The notes under the pieces were generated by a model, which saw only the letters and a program-made list of their open reading frames with translations, made no database searches and had not been told where the DNA came from. The position numbers and the translations under genes are program-made. DNA of 50,598 nt from an uncultured Olsenella sp. GTDB lineage: Bacteria > Actinomycetota > Coriobacteriia > Coriobacteriales > Atopobiaceae. Every line of letters begins with the position of its first letter. Within the stretch, counting starts at the first letter, position 1. The stretch spans positions 1-50,598 of the forward strand of contig OMVS01000005.1 of assembly GCA_900314575.1 (NCBI GenBank), given 5' to 3'. Below, one piece after another: positions 8,098 to 16,050 of the stretch.

Positions 8098-9180
8098 ATG
8101 GCGGAAGATTCCTCGCTCCTGGGCTTCGTCTCCTCCCTCGGCGGGGGAGACCCGCTCAGGGTCGAGGAGAACCTCGGGGACGGCTACGTCCGGCTGCGCG
8201 TCCTGGAGGCCGAGAGGCGCCAGGCGAAGCACGACATCCGCTGCGTCGAGGACGTCCTCATCGAGCTCCTGAGGAACGCCCGCGACGCGGGAGCGCGCAA
8301 GGTCCTCGTCGCGAGCGCGCGCGAGGGGGCCTTGCGGACCCTCGTCGTCCTCGACGACGGCTGCGGCATCCCCGAGGAGATGCAGGAGCGCGTCTTCGAC
8401 GCGCGCGTCACCTCCAAGCTCGACAGCGTCCACGTGGACCGCTGGGGGGTGCACGGCAGGGGCATGGCGCTCTTCTCGATCAGGGAGAACGCCGAGTCCG
8501 CCGAGGTGCTCGCATCCGCCCCGGGCCGGGGCACGGCGGTCCGCGTCGTCTGCGACACGGGGAGGCTCCCCGAGCGGGCGGACCAGTCCACCTGGCCGAG
8601 GCTGTCGTCCCGCGCGCACGGGGCCGGCGCGGAGTCGCTCGGCAGGGGTCCCCACAACCTCGTGCGCACCTGCTGTGAGTTCGGGCTCGAGTCCGAGGGC
8701 GCCTGCAGGGTCTACGTGGGGTCGCCTGCGCAGGTCGTGAGCACGGTCGTCGCGCGCTGCGCAGCGGCCCCCGCCTCGGACGCCACGGGGGCGCGGCGGG
8801 CGCCCACGCTCCTCGAGGAGCTCGCGGCGAGCCCCGGTGCGGCGGCGCTCGCGGAGGCCGCCGGAAGGCTGGGGCTCAGGATGTCCGAGCGCAACGCCCT
8901 CCGCATCCTCTCGGGGGAGGTCGCGCCCCTGGCGAACGTCTGCGCCACGCTTCGCGCGAGCAGGGACGGACGAAGGGAGCCTGCGAGCGCCCGTGCGGGC
9001 GCCGGCCTGGGGCGTCCGGTCGGCCTATCGCGCGAGGACTCCGAGTCCCTCGCGCGCAGCGTCACCAGGGACGTCCGCGCGCTCGGCGAGCGCTACTACT
9101 TTCGGCCGTGCGGCGAGGCGAGGGTCAGTGTGCGCGACGGCCTGCTCCAGATCACGGTGCCGATAGCGGACGACGAGTGA
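8098..9180 (+). CDS. GHKL-family ATPase, function unknown
   Basis: 360 residues. The N-terminal half (about 40-155) is a GHKL (histidine-kinase/Hsp90/MutL-like) ATP-binding fold: N box 'ELLRNARDAG' (56-65), G1 box 'DDGCGIP' (86-92), G2 region 'GVHGRGMAL' (117-125) and 'GRGTAVRV' (143-150). There is no His phosphoacceptor domain, membrane helix or MutL C-terminus. The second half (about 160-360) has no motif I recognise. It starts 5 bases after rny, and a spoVS promoter follows it. In Bacillus the gene between rny and spoVS is the phosphodiesterase ymdB; here an unrelated ATPase fills that place. ATPase fold fairly sure, biological role unknown. Confidence 0.82.
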   Translation: MAEDSSLLGFVSSLGGGDPLRVEENLGDGYVRLRVLEAERRQAKHDIRCVEDVLIELLRNARDAGARKVLVASAREGALRTLVVLDDGCGIPEEMQERVFDARVTSKLDSVHVDRWGVHGRGMALFSIRENAESAEVLASAPGRGTAVRVVCDTGRLPERADQSTWPRLSSRAHGAGAESLGRGPHNLVRTCCEFGLESEGACRVYVGSPAQVVSTVVARCAAAPASDATGARRAPTLLEELAASPGAAALAEAAGRLGLRMSERNALRILSGEVAPLANVCATLRASRDGRREPASARAGAGLGRPVGLSREDSESLARSVTRDVRALGERYYFRPCGEARVSVRDGLLQITVPIADDE

Positions 9181-9260
9181 GGCGCGCCACGCCACCCGGT
9201 GCAAATTGCCCGGCTGAATTGGCCGGCGGGACTTCTCACGTGCGCGGCGGACCGTTAGAA

Positions 9261-9290
9261 TTGACGATTGTTTAAATGCGACACTAATGT
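9261..9290 (+). promoter_or_regulatory. Possible spoVS promoter
   Basis: TTGACG (9261-9266), an 18-base spacer and a weak -10 TAATGT (9285-9290) in an AT-rich patch 35 bases before the spoVS ATG. Confidence 0.45.
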
Positions 9291-9324
9291 ACAAAGGGTG
9301 TTCGTAGCATCCAGGAGCCGGAAC

Positions 9325-9639
9325 ATGGATTTTCTCAAAGTCTCGAGCAAGTCGTCGCCCGCCTCGGTGGCCGGAGCGATAGCCGGCATGGTGAAGGACG
9401 GCGTGCCCGTCAACATCCAGTGCGTGGGCGCAGGCGCCGTCAACCAGGCCATCAAGGCGGTCGCGATCGCGAGGGGCTTCCTCATCCCCACGGGCGTCGA
9501 CGTCTCCTGCGCGCCGACCTTCTCGGACATCGAGATAGGCGGGGAGAGCAGGACCGCGATACGCATCGCAGTGTACGTGCACAAGCTCGTCCCCCAGGCC
9601 TCCCAGATGCTCGGACAGGACGGGGCGAGGACGGTTTAG
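9325..9639 (+). CDS. spoVS: Stage V sporulation protein S (SpoVS) family protein
   Basis: 104 residues. 'MDFLKVSSKSSPASVAGAIA', 'GAGAVNQAIKAVAIARGF' and 'GESRTAIRIAVY' match the small SpoVS/Alba-like family almost along its whole length. The frame extends back to 9268, but the ATG at 9325 has an AGGAG site 8 bases upstream and gives the family start. The C-terminus is about 18 residues longer than the Bacillus protein. SpoVS affects sporulation in Bacillus, but the family is also found in non-sporulating lineages, where its job is unclear. It is flanked by the GHKL ATPase and, after 3 bases, miaB. Confidence 0.92.
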   Translation: MDFLKVSSKSSPASVAGAIAGMVKDGVPVNIQCVGAGAVNQAIKAVAIARGFLIPTGVDVSCAPTFSDIEIGGESRTAIRIAVYVHKLVPQASQMLGQDGARTV

Positions 9640-9642
9640 CGG

Positions 9643-11013
9643 ATGAGCAACACCTACCCAGTGCTGAGGGGAAAGACCTACTTCATCAGGACCTTCGGCT
9701 GCCAGATGAACATGCACGACTCGGAGCGCGTCTCCGGCCTGCTTGACGACTGCGGCCTCCTCGAGGTGGCGACTCCCGAGGAGGCCGACGTCGTCATCTT
9801 CATGACCTGCTGCGTGCGCGAGAACGCCGACACCCGCCTGTACGGCCAGGCGTCCGCCATGGTGAGCGCACCCGTGCCCCCCTCGGGCAGGCGCGTCGTC
9901 GCCGTTGGTGGCTGCATCGCGCAGCGCGACGGCGAGAGGCTCCGCGAGCACGTCCCCAACGTGGACGTGGTCTTCGGGACGAGCGCACTCGCCTCGGTGC
10001 CGAGGCTCATCGCCGAGGCGTTCGAGTCCGAGCCCGGCGCGATCGAGGTCGACACAGTCGAGGAGGGGCGCGGCTTCTCCACCGACCTGCCGAGCCACAG
10101 GGCCCAGAGCTTCCACGCGTGGGTCCCGATCATGACGGGCTGCAACAACTTCTGCACCTACTGCATCGTGCCCTACGTGCGCGGCCGCGAGCGGAGCCGC
10201 TCGATGGAGAGCGTCGTCTCGGAGTGCGGGCGCCTCGTCGCGGACGGCGTCCGCGAGATCACGCTGCTCGGACAGAACGTCAACTCCTACGGGCGCGACC
10301 GCTACGGGGAGCCGCGCTTCGCCGAGCTGCTGCGCAAGGTGGGGGAGACTGGGGTCGACAGGATCCGCTTCACCTCGTCGAACCCCAAGGACCTCTCCGA
10401 GGAGACCATCCGCGCGATGGCGGAGACGCAAGACGTGATGCCCCACCTGCACCTCGCCGTGCAGAGCGGCTCGACGCGCGTCCTCAGGGCCATGAACCGC
10501 AGCTACACGCGAGACGGCTACCTCAGGCTCGCGGAGTCCCTGCGCCGAGCCATCCCCGACATCGCGCTCACGACCGACATCATCGTCGGCTTCCCCGGGG
10601 AGACCGAGGAGGACTTCCAGCAGACGCTCTCCCTCGTGGAGGAGGTGGGCTTCTCGGCCGCCTACACCTTCATCTACTCCAAGCGCCCCGGGACGCCGGC
10701 GGCTCGCATGCAGGACGACACGCCCCATGAGGTCATCCAGGACCGCTTCGACCGCCTGGTCGCCCTCGTCGAGCGCCTCGCGCACGACGCCAACCAGGGC
10801 GAGCTCGGCCGCGAGGTCGGGGTGCTCGTGGAGGGGACCTCGAAGAGGGACGACGCGGTCCTCGTGGGCCACAGCGAGAAGAACGTGACGGTCCACTTCC
10901 CCGCGCCCGATGGGACCTCGCTCGACTCGCTCGTGGGCAAGATCGTGCCTGTGCACGTCGACGAGGCCAGGACCTGGTACCTCAGGGGCACCGTGTGCGG
11001 CGAGGCCAGATGA
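9643..11013 (+). CDS. miaB: tRNA-2-methylthio-N6-dimethylallyladenosine synthase MiaB
   Basis: 456 residues. Radical-SAM methylthiotransferase that converts i6A37 of tRNA to ms2i6A37. N-terminal MTTase domain 'FIRTFGCQMNMHDSER' is the MiaB signature, with further cluster Cys in 'MTCCVREN' and 'GGCIAQR'; the radical-SAM motif is 'CNNFCTYCIVPYVRGRERSR'; a TRAM domain lies in the last 70 residues. Its substrate is made by MiaA, whose gene overlaps its stop by ATGA. Starts 3 bases after spoVS. Confidence 0.96.
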   Translation: MSNTYPVLRGKTYFIRTFGCQMNMHDSERVSGLLDDCGLLEVATPEEADVVIFMTCCVRENADTRLYGQASAMVSAPVPPSGRRVVAVGGCIAQRDGERLREHVPNVDVVFGTSALASVPRLIAEAFESEPGAIEVDTVEEGRGFSTDLPSHRAQSFHAWVPIMTGCNNFCTYCIVPYVRGRERSRSMESVVSECGRLVADGVREITLLGQNVNSYGRDRYGEPRFAELLRKVGETGVDRIRFTSSNPKDLSEETIRAMAETQDVMPHLHLAVQSGSTRVLRAMNRSYTRDGYLRLAESLRRAIPDIALTTDIIVGFPGETEEDFQQTLSLVEEVGFSAAYTFIYSKRPGTPAARMQDDTPHEVIQDRFDRLVALVERLAHDANQGELGREVGVLVEGTSKRDDAVLVGHSEKNVTVHFPAPDGTSLDSLVGKIVPVHVDEARTWYLRGTVCGEAR

Positions 11014-12005
11014 CGCAGCGCCCGCACGATCCCGCGACCCTGGACCGCGACGCCGGGGCGCCAGAGGGCGCCCCGGCGGGCCCCGTCCCCTGCGTCGTGG
11101 GCCCGACCGCCTCGGGCAAGAGCGACCTTGCCGAGCAGCTCGCGCTGCGCCTGGGCACGATGGTCGTCTCGGTCGACGCCATGCAGGTCTACCGCGGCAT
11201 GGACGTCGGCACCGCGAAGACGCCCGTGGCCGAGCGCCGCGTCCCGCTCGAGATGGTGGACGTCGCGGACGTCGACGAGGAGTACTCGGCGGCGCTCTTC
11301 CAGCGCGCGGCGCGACGGGTCGTGGACGGGGCGCTCGCGGCGGGGCTCGTGCCCGTCCTCTGCGGCGGCACCGGGCTCTACCTCGACGCCGTCATAGACG
11401 AGATGACCTTCCCGGACGGCGGCACCACGACGGAGAGCCGCCTTCGCTACGAGGGGCTGGCGGAGCGGCTCGGCCCCCAGGGCCTCCACGACCTTCTCGC
11501 CCGGCGCGACCCCAGGAGCGCGGAGCTCATCCACCCCAACAACGTGCGCAGGGTCGAGCGCGCCCTCGAGATGCTCGACGAGGGGAGGAGCTACGCCGAC
11601 CAGCACGCGGGGCTCAGGGCGCACCGCCCGCACTACGACGCGCGCATCTGGGCGATAGAGGTCGCAAGGGGCGAGCTCTACCGCAGGATCGAGGAGCGCG
11701 TGGACGAGATGTTCGACCGAGGACTGGTCGAGGAGGTGGCCTCGCTTGCGGCTGCAGGGCTCGTCCGCGACTCCACGGCGGGCCAGGCCATCGGCTACAA
11801 GGAGGTCCTCGCGGCCCTCGCGGGCGAGTGCACGCTCGATGAGGCGCGCGACAAGATCAAGGTGCGCACCAGGCGCTACGCCAAGCGGCAGCTCTCGTGG
11901 CTGCGCAGGGACGGCCGGGCGCGCTGGCTGGACGTGGAGGCCATCGGCACGGACGCGGCCGTGGCGGCCATAGTGGACGACCTCTCGCGTCCGAGGGAGG
12001 CATAG
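11010..12005 (+). CDS. miaA: tRNA dimethylallyltransferase MiaA
   Basis: 331 residues. Transfers a dimethylallyl group to A37 of tRNAs reading U-starting codons. P-loop 'GPTASGKSDLAEQLA', then 'VVSVDAMQVYRGMDVGTAK' and 'HLLD'-equivalent 'MVDVADVDEEYSAALFQ', and the C-terminal 'RTRRYAKRQLSWLR' are family hallmarks. The N-terminus is about 20 residues longer than usual and Pro/Ala-rich. The ATG at 11010 overlaps the miaB stop (ATGA) and is chosen over an in-frame GTG at 10995. Confidence 0.95.
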   Translation: MTQRPHDPATLDRDAGAPEGAPAGPVPCVVGPTASGKSDLAEQLALRLGTMVVSVDAMQVYRGMDVGTAKTPVAERRVPLEMVDVADVDEEYSAALFQRAARRVVDGALAAGLVPVLCGGTGLYLDAVIDEMTFPDGGTTTESRLRYEGLAERLGPQGLHDLLARRDPRSAELIHPNNVRRVERALEMLDEGRSYADQHAGLRAHRPHYDARIWAIEVARGELYRRIEERVDEMFDRGLVEEVASLAAAGLVRDSTAGQAIGYKEVLAALAGECTLDEARDKIKVRTRRYAKRQLSWLRRDGRARWLDVEAIGTDAAVAAIVDDLSRPREA

Positions 12006-12007
12006 GC

Positions 12008-13306
12008 TTGGGTCGCTTCGAGCCACAGTCCACGGCACCCGTGCCGGAGAGGGCCATCATCGTGGGCGTCGACATGGGCGCCTCGGAGTGGCCGGTGGAG
12101 GAGTCCCTCGCGGAGCTCGCGCGCCTTGCGGAGACGGACGGCGCCGAGGTCGTGGCGGAGGTGACGCAACGCCTCGACAAGCCCGTGCCCAAGACCTTCG
12201 TGGGGAGCGGCAAGGCGGAGGAGATCGCGCGGCTGGCGCGCAGCCTCGACGCAGACGTGGTCATCTTCGACGACGAGCTCACGCCCTCCCAACAGTCCAA
12301 CCTCGAGGGAGTCATCGGCAAGAGGTGCAAGGTCATCGACCGCACCGCCCTCATCCTTGACATCTTCGGCGCCCACGCAAAGACGCGCGAGGGGCGCCTG
12401 CAGGTCGAGCTCGCCCAGAACCAGTACCTCCTGCCCCGCCTACGCGGCATGTGGGGCCACCTCGTGCGCGAGCAGACGCGCGGCGGCATCGGGAGCAGGT
12501 TCGGCCAGGGCGAGAGCCAGCTCGAGGTGGACCGGCGCCTCGTGCGCGACCGCATCTCCACGCTGAGGCGGGAGCTCGCCGCCCTCGACCTCAGGCGTGG
12601 CGTCCAGAGCAAGGCGCGCTGGGACTCGGGGGTCTTCCGCGTCGCTCTCGTGGGCTACACCAACGCGGGAAAGTCGACGCTGCTGAACCGGCTGACCGGC
12701 TCCGACGTCTACGCGAGGGACGAGCTCTTCGCCACCCTCGACCCGACGACGAGGTCACTCGACCTCGAGGAGGGGCGCAAGGTCACCGTCACGGACACGG
12801 TCGGCTTCATCCAGAAGCTGCCGACGATGCTCGTGGAGGCCTTCAAGTCCACCCTGGCCGAGGTGACCGCCGCCGACCTCATCCTGCTCGTGGTCGACGC
12901 CGCAGACCCGAACGCGGCGAAGGAGGCAAGCGCGGTGAGGGGCATCCTCGGCGAGATAGGTGCGTCGGGCATCCGGTGCGTGGAGGTCTACAACAAGTGC
13001 GACCTCCTGGACGAGGGGGAGAGGTCCTCCCTCGCCACGTCCCACCCTCAGGCCGAGCTCATCTCGGCCAGCACGGGGTTCGGCGTGCGCTCCCTGCTCT
13101 ACCGGGTGGCCAAGGAGGCCTCCGCGGACGACGTGACCATGACCGTGCAGCTGCCCTACGACAGGGGGTTCCTCATCAAGATGGCGCACGAGCGCTGCCG
13201 CGTGGTGAGGGAGCGCTACGAGCAGGCGGGGCTCGTCGCCACGGTCATGGCGCCGAGGCGCATGGCTTCGGCCCTCGCCCCCTACGAGCTCGCGGACGAG
13301 GGGTAG
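12008..13306 (+). CDS. hflX: GTPase HflX
   Basis: 432 residues with a TTG start. Ribosome-associated GTPase that rescues or splits stalled ribosomes in several bacteria. N-terminal HflX domain: 'FVGSGKAEEIARLA', 'DDELTPSQQSNLE', 'RTALILDIFGAHAKTREGRL', 'RLRGMWGHL'. G domain: G1 'GYTNAGKST', G3 'DTVGFIQKLP', G4 'NKCD'. The frame is open upstream into miaA, but TTG at 12008 has a GGGAGG site 7 bases before it and sits right after the miaA stop. Last gene of the plus-strand run; the next gene is convergent. Confidence 0.94.
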   Translation: MGRFEPQSTAPVPERAIIVGVDMGASEWPVEESLAELARLAETDGAEVVAEVTQRLDKPVPKTFVGSGKAEEIARLARSLDADVVIFDDELTPSQQSNLEGVIGKRCKVIDRTALILDIFGAHAKTREGRLQVELAQNQYLLPRLRGMWGHLVREQTRGGIGSRFGQGESQLEVDRRLVRDRISTLRRELAALDLRRGVQSKARWDSGVFRVALVGYTNAGKSTLLNRLTGSDVYARDELFATLDPTTRSLDLEEGRKVTVTDTVGFIQKLPTMLVEAFKSTLAEVTAADLILLVVDAADPNAAKEASAVRGILGEIGASGIRCVEVYNKCDLLDEGERSSLATSHPQAELISASTGFGVRSLLYRVAKEASADDVTMTVQLPYDRGFLIKMAHERCRVVRERYEQAGLVATVMAPRRMASALAPYELADEG

Positions 13307-13322
13307 GGGGAGGAAAGCCCCC
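13306..13322 (+). terminator. Possible hflX terminator
   Basis: GGGGG-AGGAAAG-CCCCC stem-loop starting at the last base of the hflX stop codon, followed only by TTGG. A further GC-rich stem, CCCGGC/GCCGGG, lies near 13374. Weak without a T-run. Confidence 0.35.
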
Positions 13323-13411
13323 TTGGTCCCGTGATGCCACGCGGCCCGCGCGGCGGCCCGCCACCCTGGAGCCCCGGCCTCGCGCCGGGCCTGGCTGGCT
13401 GGCGGAGACGG

Positions 13412-14143
13412 CTAGGCCCTGAGCGCCAGCCAGAGGGCCGCGAGGATCAGCGGCTGGTGCGCCACGTAGAACGCGAGGGCGTGCCTGCCCACGAACTCGA
13501 GCGGACGGCAGACGGGCCCGCGCAGGCGCTCGGGGTAACCGCGCCCCTTCCACCAGGCGTTGAAGGAGGCGCCGCTCAGGTACATGAGCAGGTAGGGGAG
13601 GACGGGGTAGTAGTCGCCCGACTCGAAGGTCGGACCCGGGAAGCCCAGCCAGGAGAGACGGTCCGTGGCGTAGAGGGAGGCGGGGAGGTCGACCGTGAGG
13701 GGACCCACGCCGACGAAGCCCCTCGTCACGCCGAGGGAGACCACGAAGAGGGCGAGGAGGACCAGGCCGGCCACAGGGCCCCTCGGAGCGAGGCGAAGCC
13801 GCTCGAGCAGGGCGTAGGCGAGGGTGCATGCCGACATGCAGAAGATGATTCCGAAGCTGATCGGGACGTCTGCCGCGGCGACGCTCGTCGCGACGAAGAT
13901 GAGAAGGGCGAAGGCGCCGTAGACGAGGCCACGTCGCAGGTTGCTGCGCGAGAGGACGCACATGCAGCCGGCGACGAAGAGGAAGGTCCAGGAGATGCTC
14001 GCCCTCCACACGTCTAGGAAGGGCGAGGCAAACCACGCCATCGGCAGCCCGTAGAGGTACCTCAGGTCGTAGCAGAGGTGGAAGGCCATCATAGAGAGGA
14101 CCGAGAAGCCCCTCACCGCGTCGAAGACGCGCACGCGCCCCAT
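13412..14143 (-). CDS. DUF1624 / heparan-alpha-glucosaminide N-acetyltransferase-like membrane protein
   Basis: 243 residues, about seven hydrophobic helices. The N-terminus 'VFDAVRGFSVLSMMAFHLCYDL' (Asp-x-x-Arg-Gly and a conserved His in the first membrane segment) and the end 'FVGRHALAFYVAHQPLI' match the DUF1624 membrane acyltransferase family, which moves acyl groups across the membrane onto sugars. The acceptor is unknown. The start codon is 8 bases after the lexA stop on the same strand, so it is probably transcribed with lexA and could be SOS-influenced; whether that has meaning is open. Confidence 0.8.
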   Translation of the reverse strand: MGRVRVFDAVRGFSVLSMMAFHLCYDLRYLYGLPMAWFASPFLDVWRASISWTFLFVAGCMCVLSRSNLRRGLVYGAFALLIFVATSVAAADVPISFGIIFCMSACTLAYALLERLRLAPRGPVAGLVLLALFVVSLGVTRGFVGVGPLTVDLPASLYATDRLSWLGFPGPTFESGDYYPVLPYLLMYLSGASFNAWWKGRGYPERLRGPVCRPLEFVGRHALAFYVAHQPLILAALWLALRA

Positions 14144-14151
14144 CCGAGCCC

Positions 14152-14802
14152 CTAGGAGATCGAGCGGATGAGGGCGGTCACCCTGCCGAGGATCTGCGGG
14201 TTGTCGGCGTAGATGGGCTCCATGGCGTCGTTCTCCGGCTGGAGCCTCACGCGGTCCTTCTCCTTGTAGAAGGTCTTGACCGTCGCCGAGTCGTCGATGA
14301 GGGCGACGACGATCTCCCCGTTGTGGGCCTCGTGCTGCTCCTTGACCACGATGTAGTCACCGTCGAAGATGCCTGCGTTGATCATCGACTGTCCGCGGAC
14401 CTTGAGGATGAAGGAGCTCGAGTCCCCCACGATGCTCGTGGGGAGCGTCAGCACCTCCTCCACGTTCTGCTCCGCGAGGATAGGGAGGCCGGCCGCGACG
14501 CGGCCCACGAGCGGGAGCCTGATCGTGTTTGCGTCCACGTCCTCAGAGACGTCCACGAGGCGGTCGGGGCGCTGCTCCTGCTCGCCCTCGACGACCTCGA
14601 TGGTGCGGGGCTTCTTGGAGTCGCGGTGGATGTAGCCCATCCCCTCGAGCGACTTGAGGTGCATGTGGACCGTGGAGGGCGAGGCGAGCCCAACCGCGGT
14701 GCCGATCTCGCGCACCGAGGGCGGGTAGCCGTGGTCTCGCGTGTAAGCGCAGATGAAGTCGTAGATGCTCTGCTGACGTGCGCTGAGTTTGCCCTTGGCC
14801 AT
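14152..14802 (-). CDS. lexA: LexA repressor
   Basis: 216 residues. SOS repressor that cleaves itself when RecA filaments form. N-terminal winged helix 'SARQQSIYDFICAYTRDHGY', 'PSVREIGTAVGLASPSTVHMH'; Ala-Gly cleavage site in 'RVAAGLPILAE'; catalytic Ser in 'GQSMINAGIFDGDYIVVK'; catalytic Lys in 'SATVKTFY'. The ATG at 14802 has a perfect AGGAGG site; the open frame further upstream runs through the promoter and is rejected. Its own promoter region carries a LexA-like box (14825-14838), implying autoregulation. recA (4486) and the divergent LysM gene (14967) are the visible partner targets. Confidence 0.97.
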   Translation of the reverse strand: MAKGKLSARQQSIYDFICAYTRDHGYPPSVREIGTAVGLASPSTVHMHLKSLEGMGYIHRDSKKPRTIEVVEGEQEQRPDRLVDVSEDVDANTIRLPLVGRVAAGLPILAEQNVEEVLTLPTSIVGDSSSFILKVRGQSMINAGIFDGDYIVVKEQHEAHNGEIVVALIDDSATVKTFYKEKDRVRLQPENDAMEPIYADNPQILGRVTALIRSIS

Positions 14803-14824
14803 CCGAGCCTCCTGTTTGGGTCTC

Positions 14825-14838
14825 CAAACGAATGTTCT
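14825..14838 (-). promoter_or_regulatory. LexA-type box before lexA
   Basis: On the minus strand the site reads AGAACATTCGTTTG: GAAC-N4-GTTT, one mismatch from the GAAC-N4-GTTC core. It lies 23 bases before the lexA ATG. Confidence 0.7.
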
Positions 14839-14846
14839 AGGTTCTC

Positions 14847-14874
14847 TTGACACGAACCTCTGTACGTAAATAAT
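14847..14874 (+). promoter_or_regulatory. Promoter of the LysM (SOS) gene
   Basis: TTGACA (14847-14852), a 16-base spacer and AATAAT (14869-14874), directed at the LysM gene at 14967. A LexA-like box fills the spacer, the same layout as at recA. Confidence 0.65.
14853..14866 (+). promoter_or_regulatory. LexA-type box before the LysM gene
   Basis: CGAACCTCTGTACG: GAAC-N4-GTAC, one mismatch from the core, inside the spacer of the divergent promoter and 15 bases from the box of lexA. Confidence 0.65.
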
Positions 14875-14966
14875 GGTAGCAGAAGTTGGGTACAGAAGTT
14901 CGGACTTCTTTTCTTGTCCCGTCCCTTCCGTATAACAGTCACGAAGCAAAGGAGAGGGGATAGAAG

Positions 14967-15446
14967 ATGAGCACACAGGCATACGAGTTCGACGGTTCCG
15001 CGGCGATCGAGCACGAGGCGGGCCCGAGGTTCAACGTCGTCGAGGGCGGGCTTGCGGGCGTCCCGGTGAGCGGCCGCAACGCGGGCGCGAGGAGGTCCGG
15101 GAGGCCCCAGTCGTGCCTCCAGGGCGCACCTCGGGGCCATGCCATGCAGGGCAGGTCGGCATGGCTCGGCGCAATCGCCCTGCTCGCGGCAGGCGCCCTC
15201 GTCGCCGTCGCCGTCAGCCTCGGGCAGTCCGCGGCCAGGGACGCGCGCTCCGCGAGCCTGCTCGGAGCGGCCCCCGAGCAGGCGGTCTCCGTGGCCCCCG
15301 GGGACACGCTCACCTCGATAGCGGAGCGCCAGTCGGGCGGGGAGGTCGACACCTACGCCGTCGTGGACTGGATCCGCGAGAGGAACGGCCTCGAGGACGC
15401 CGACCTCGTTCCGGGGCAGATCCTCGAGGTTCCCGTTCTCGGATAG
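14967..15446 (+). CDS. LysM membrane protein, probable SOS cell-division inhibitor (YneA/ChiZ/DivS-like)
   Basis: 159 residues: a poorly conserved cytoplasmic part (1-62), one membrane helix (about 65-86, 'AWLGAIALLAAGALVAVAVS') and a C-terminal LysM peptidoglycan-binding domain (about 105-157, 'VSVAPGDTLTSIAERQSGG' ... 'LVPGQILEVPVL'). The architecture and position divergent from lexA and upstream of nrdR match YneA of Bacillus, Rv2719c (ChiZ) of Mycobacterium and DivS of Corynebacterium, which stop division during the SOS response. The sequence itself shows only the domains and the LexA-like box in its promoter; the division role is inferred. A GGAG-rich ribosome site precedes the ATG. Confidence 0.82.
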   Translation: MSTQAYEFDGSAAIEHEAGPRFNVVEGGLAGVPVSGRNAGARRSGRPQSCLQGAPRGHAMQGRSAWLGAIALLAAGALVAVAVSLGQSAARDARSASLLGAAPEQAVSVAPGDTLTSIAERQSGGEVDTYAVVDWIRERNGLEDADLVPGQILEVPVLG

Positions 15447-15506
15447 CGTTGCAGCGGAGCCGCGATGTGCTCGGATAGAGGATTGGGTCGTCTGACAGAT
15501 TAAATA

Positions 15507-15536
15507 TTGAACTCGAATGAACTTTTGTCGCATAAT
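15507..15536 (+). promoter_or_regulatory. Probable nrdR promoter
   Basis: TTGAAC (15507-15512), an 18-base spacer and CATAAT (15531-15536) in the 151-base AT-richer gap before nrdR. I found no clear NrdR box in this gap. Confidence 0.5.
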
Positions 15537-15597
15537 ACCGCTAAATTTGTGGACGAAATGTGTTACTGTGCCTAGGTGGTTTTTCCTAGGAGGTTAG

Positions 15598-16050
15598 ATG
15601 CGCTGTCCCAACTGCGGTTGCGAAGAGTCGAAGGTCGTGGATTCACGTCCATCGGAGGGCAACGACGCCATACGTCGTAGACGCGAGTGCTCGCGGTGCG
15701 GGTTCCGCTTCACGACGTACGAGCGCAAGGAGGAGATGCCGCTCCTCGTGGTCAAGCGGGACGGCACCAAGGAGACGTTCGACCGACAGAAGATCATGCG
15801 CGGCCTCGTGCGCGCGACCGTGAAGCGCAACATACCAATAAAGAGGCTCGACCAGCTCATCGACTCCATCGAGTCCGAGCTCAGGGACGAGGGCGTCGGC
15901 GAGGTGAGCTCCCAGGAGATCGGAAGCATGGTGCTGAAGAAGCTCCTCGACGTCGACAAGGTCGCCTACGTGCGGTTCGCCTCGGTCTACCGAGACTTCA
16001 AGGACATCGACGAGTTCAGCGCCGAGCTGAGGAGCCTTTCCAATGAATGA
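15598..16050 (+). CDS. nrdR: Transcriptional repressor NrdR
   Basis: 150 residues, standard length. Zinc-binding and ATP/dATP-sensing repressor of ribonucleotide reductase genes. N-terminal zinc ribbon '[18 protein letters not shown]' with the second pair of Cys in '[13 protein letters not shown]'; ATP-cone domain from about residue 49 ('[17 protein letters not shown]' ... '[19 protein letters not shown]'). AGGAGG site 6 bases before the ATG. Its stop overlaps the dut start by 8 bases, joining two genes of dNTP control. Confidence 0.97.
   Translation: MRCPNCGCEESKVVDSRPSEGNDAIRRRRECSRCGFRFTTYERKEEMPLLVVKRDGTKETFDRQKIMRGLVRATVKRNIPIKRLDQLIDSIESELRDEGVGEVSSQEIGSMVLKKLLDVDKVAYVRFASVYRDFKDIDEFSAELRSLSNE

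Noticed and set aside
15447-15597. NrdR boxes in the nrdR leader
   Set aside because: Only a promoter-like pair is visible; no pair of NrdR box sequences was found.
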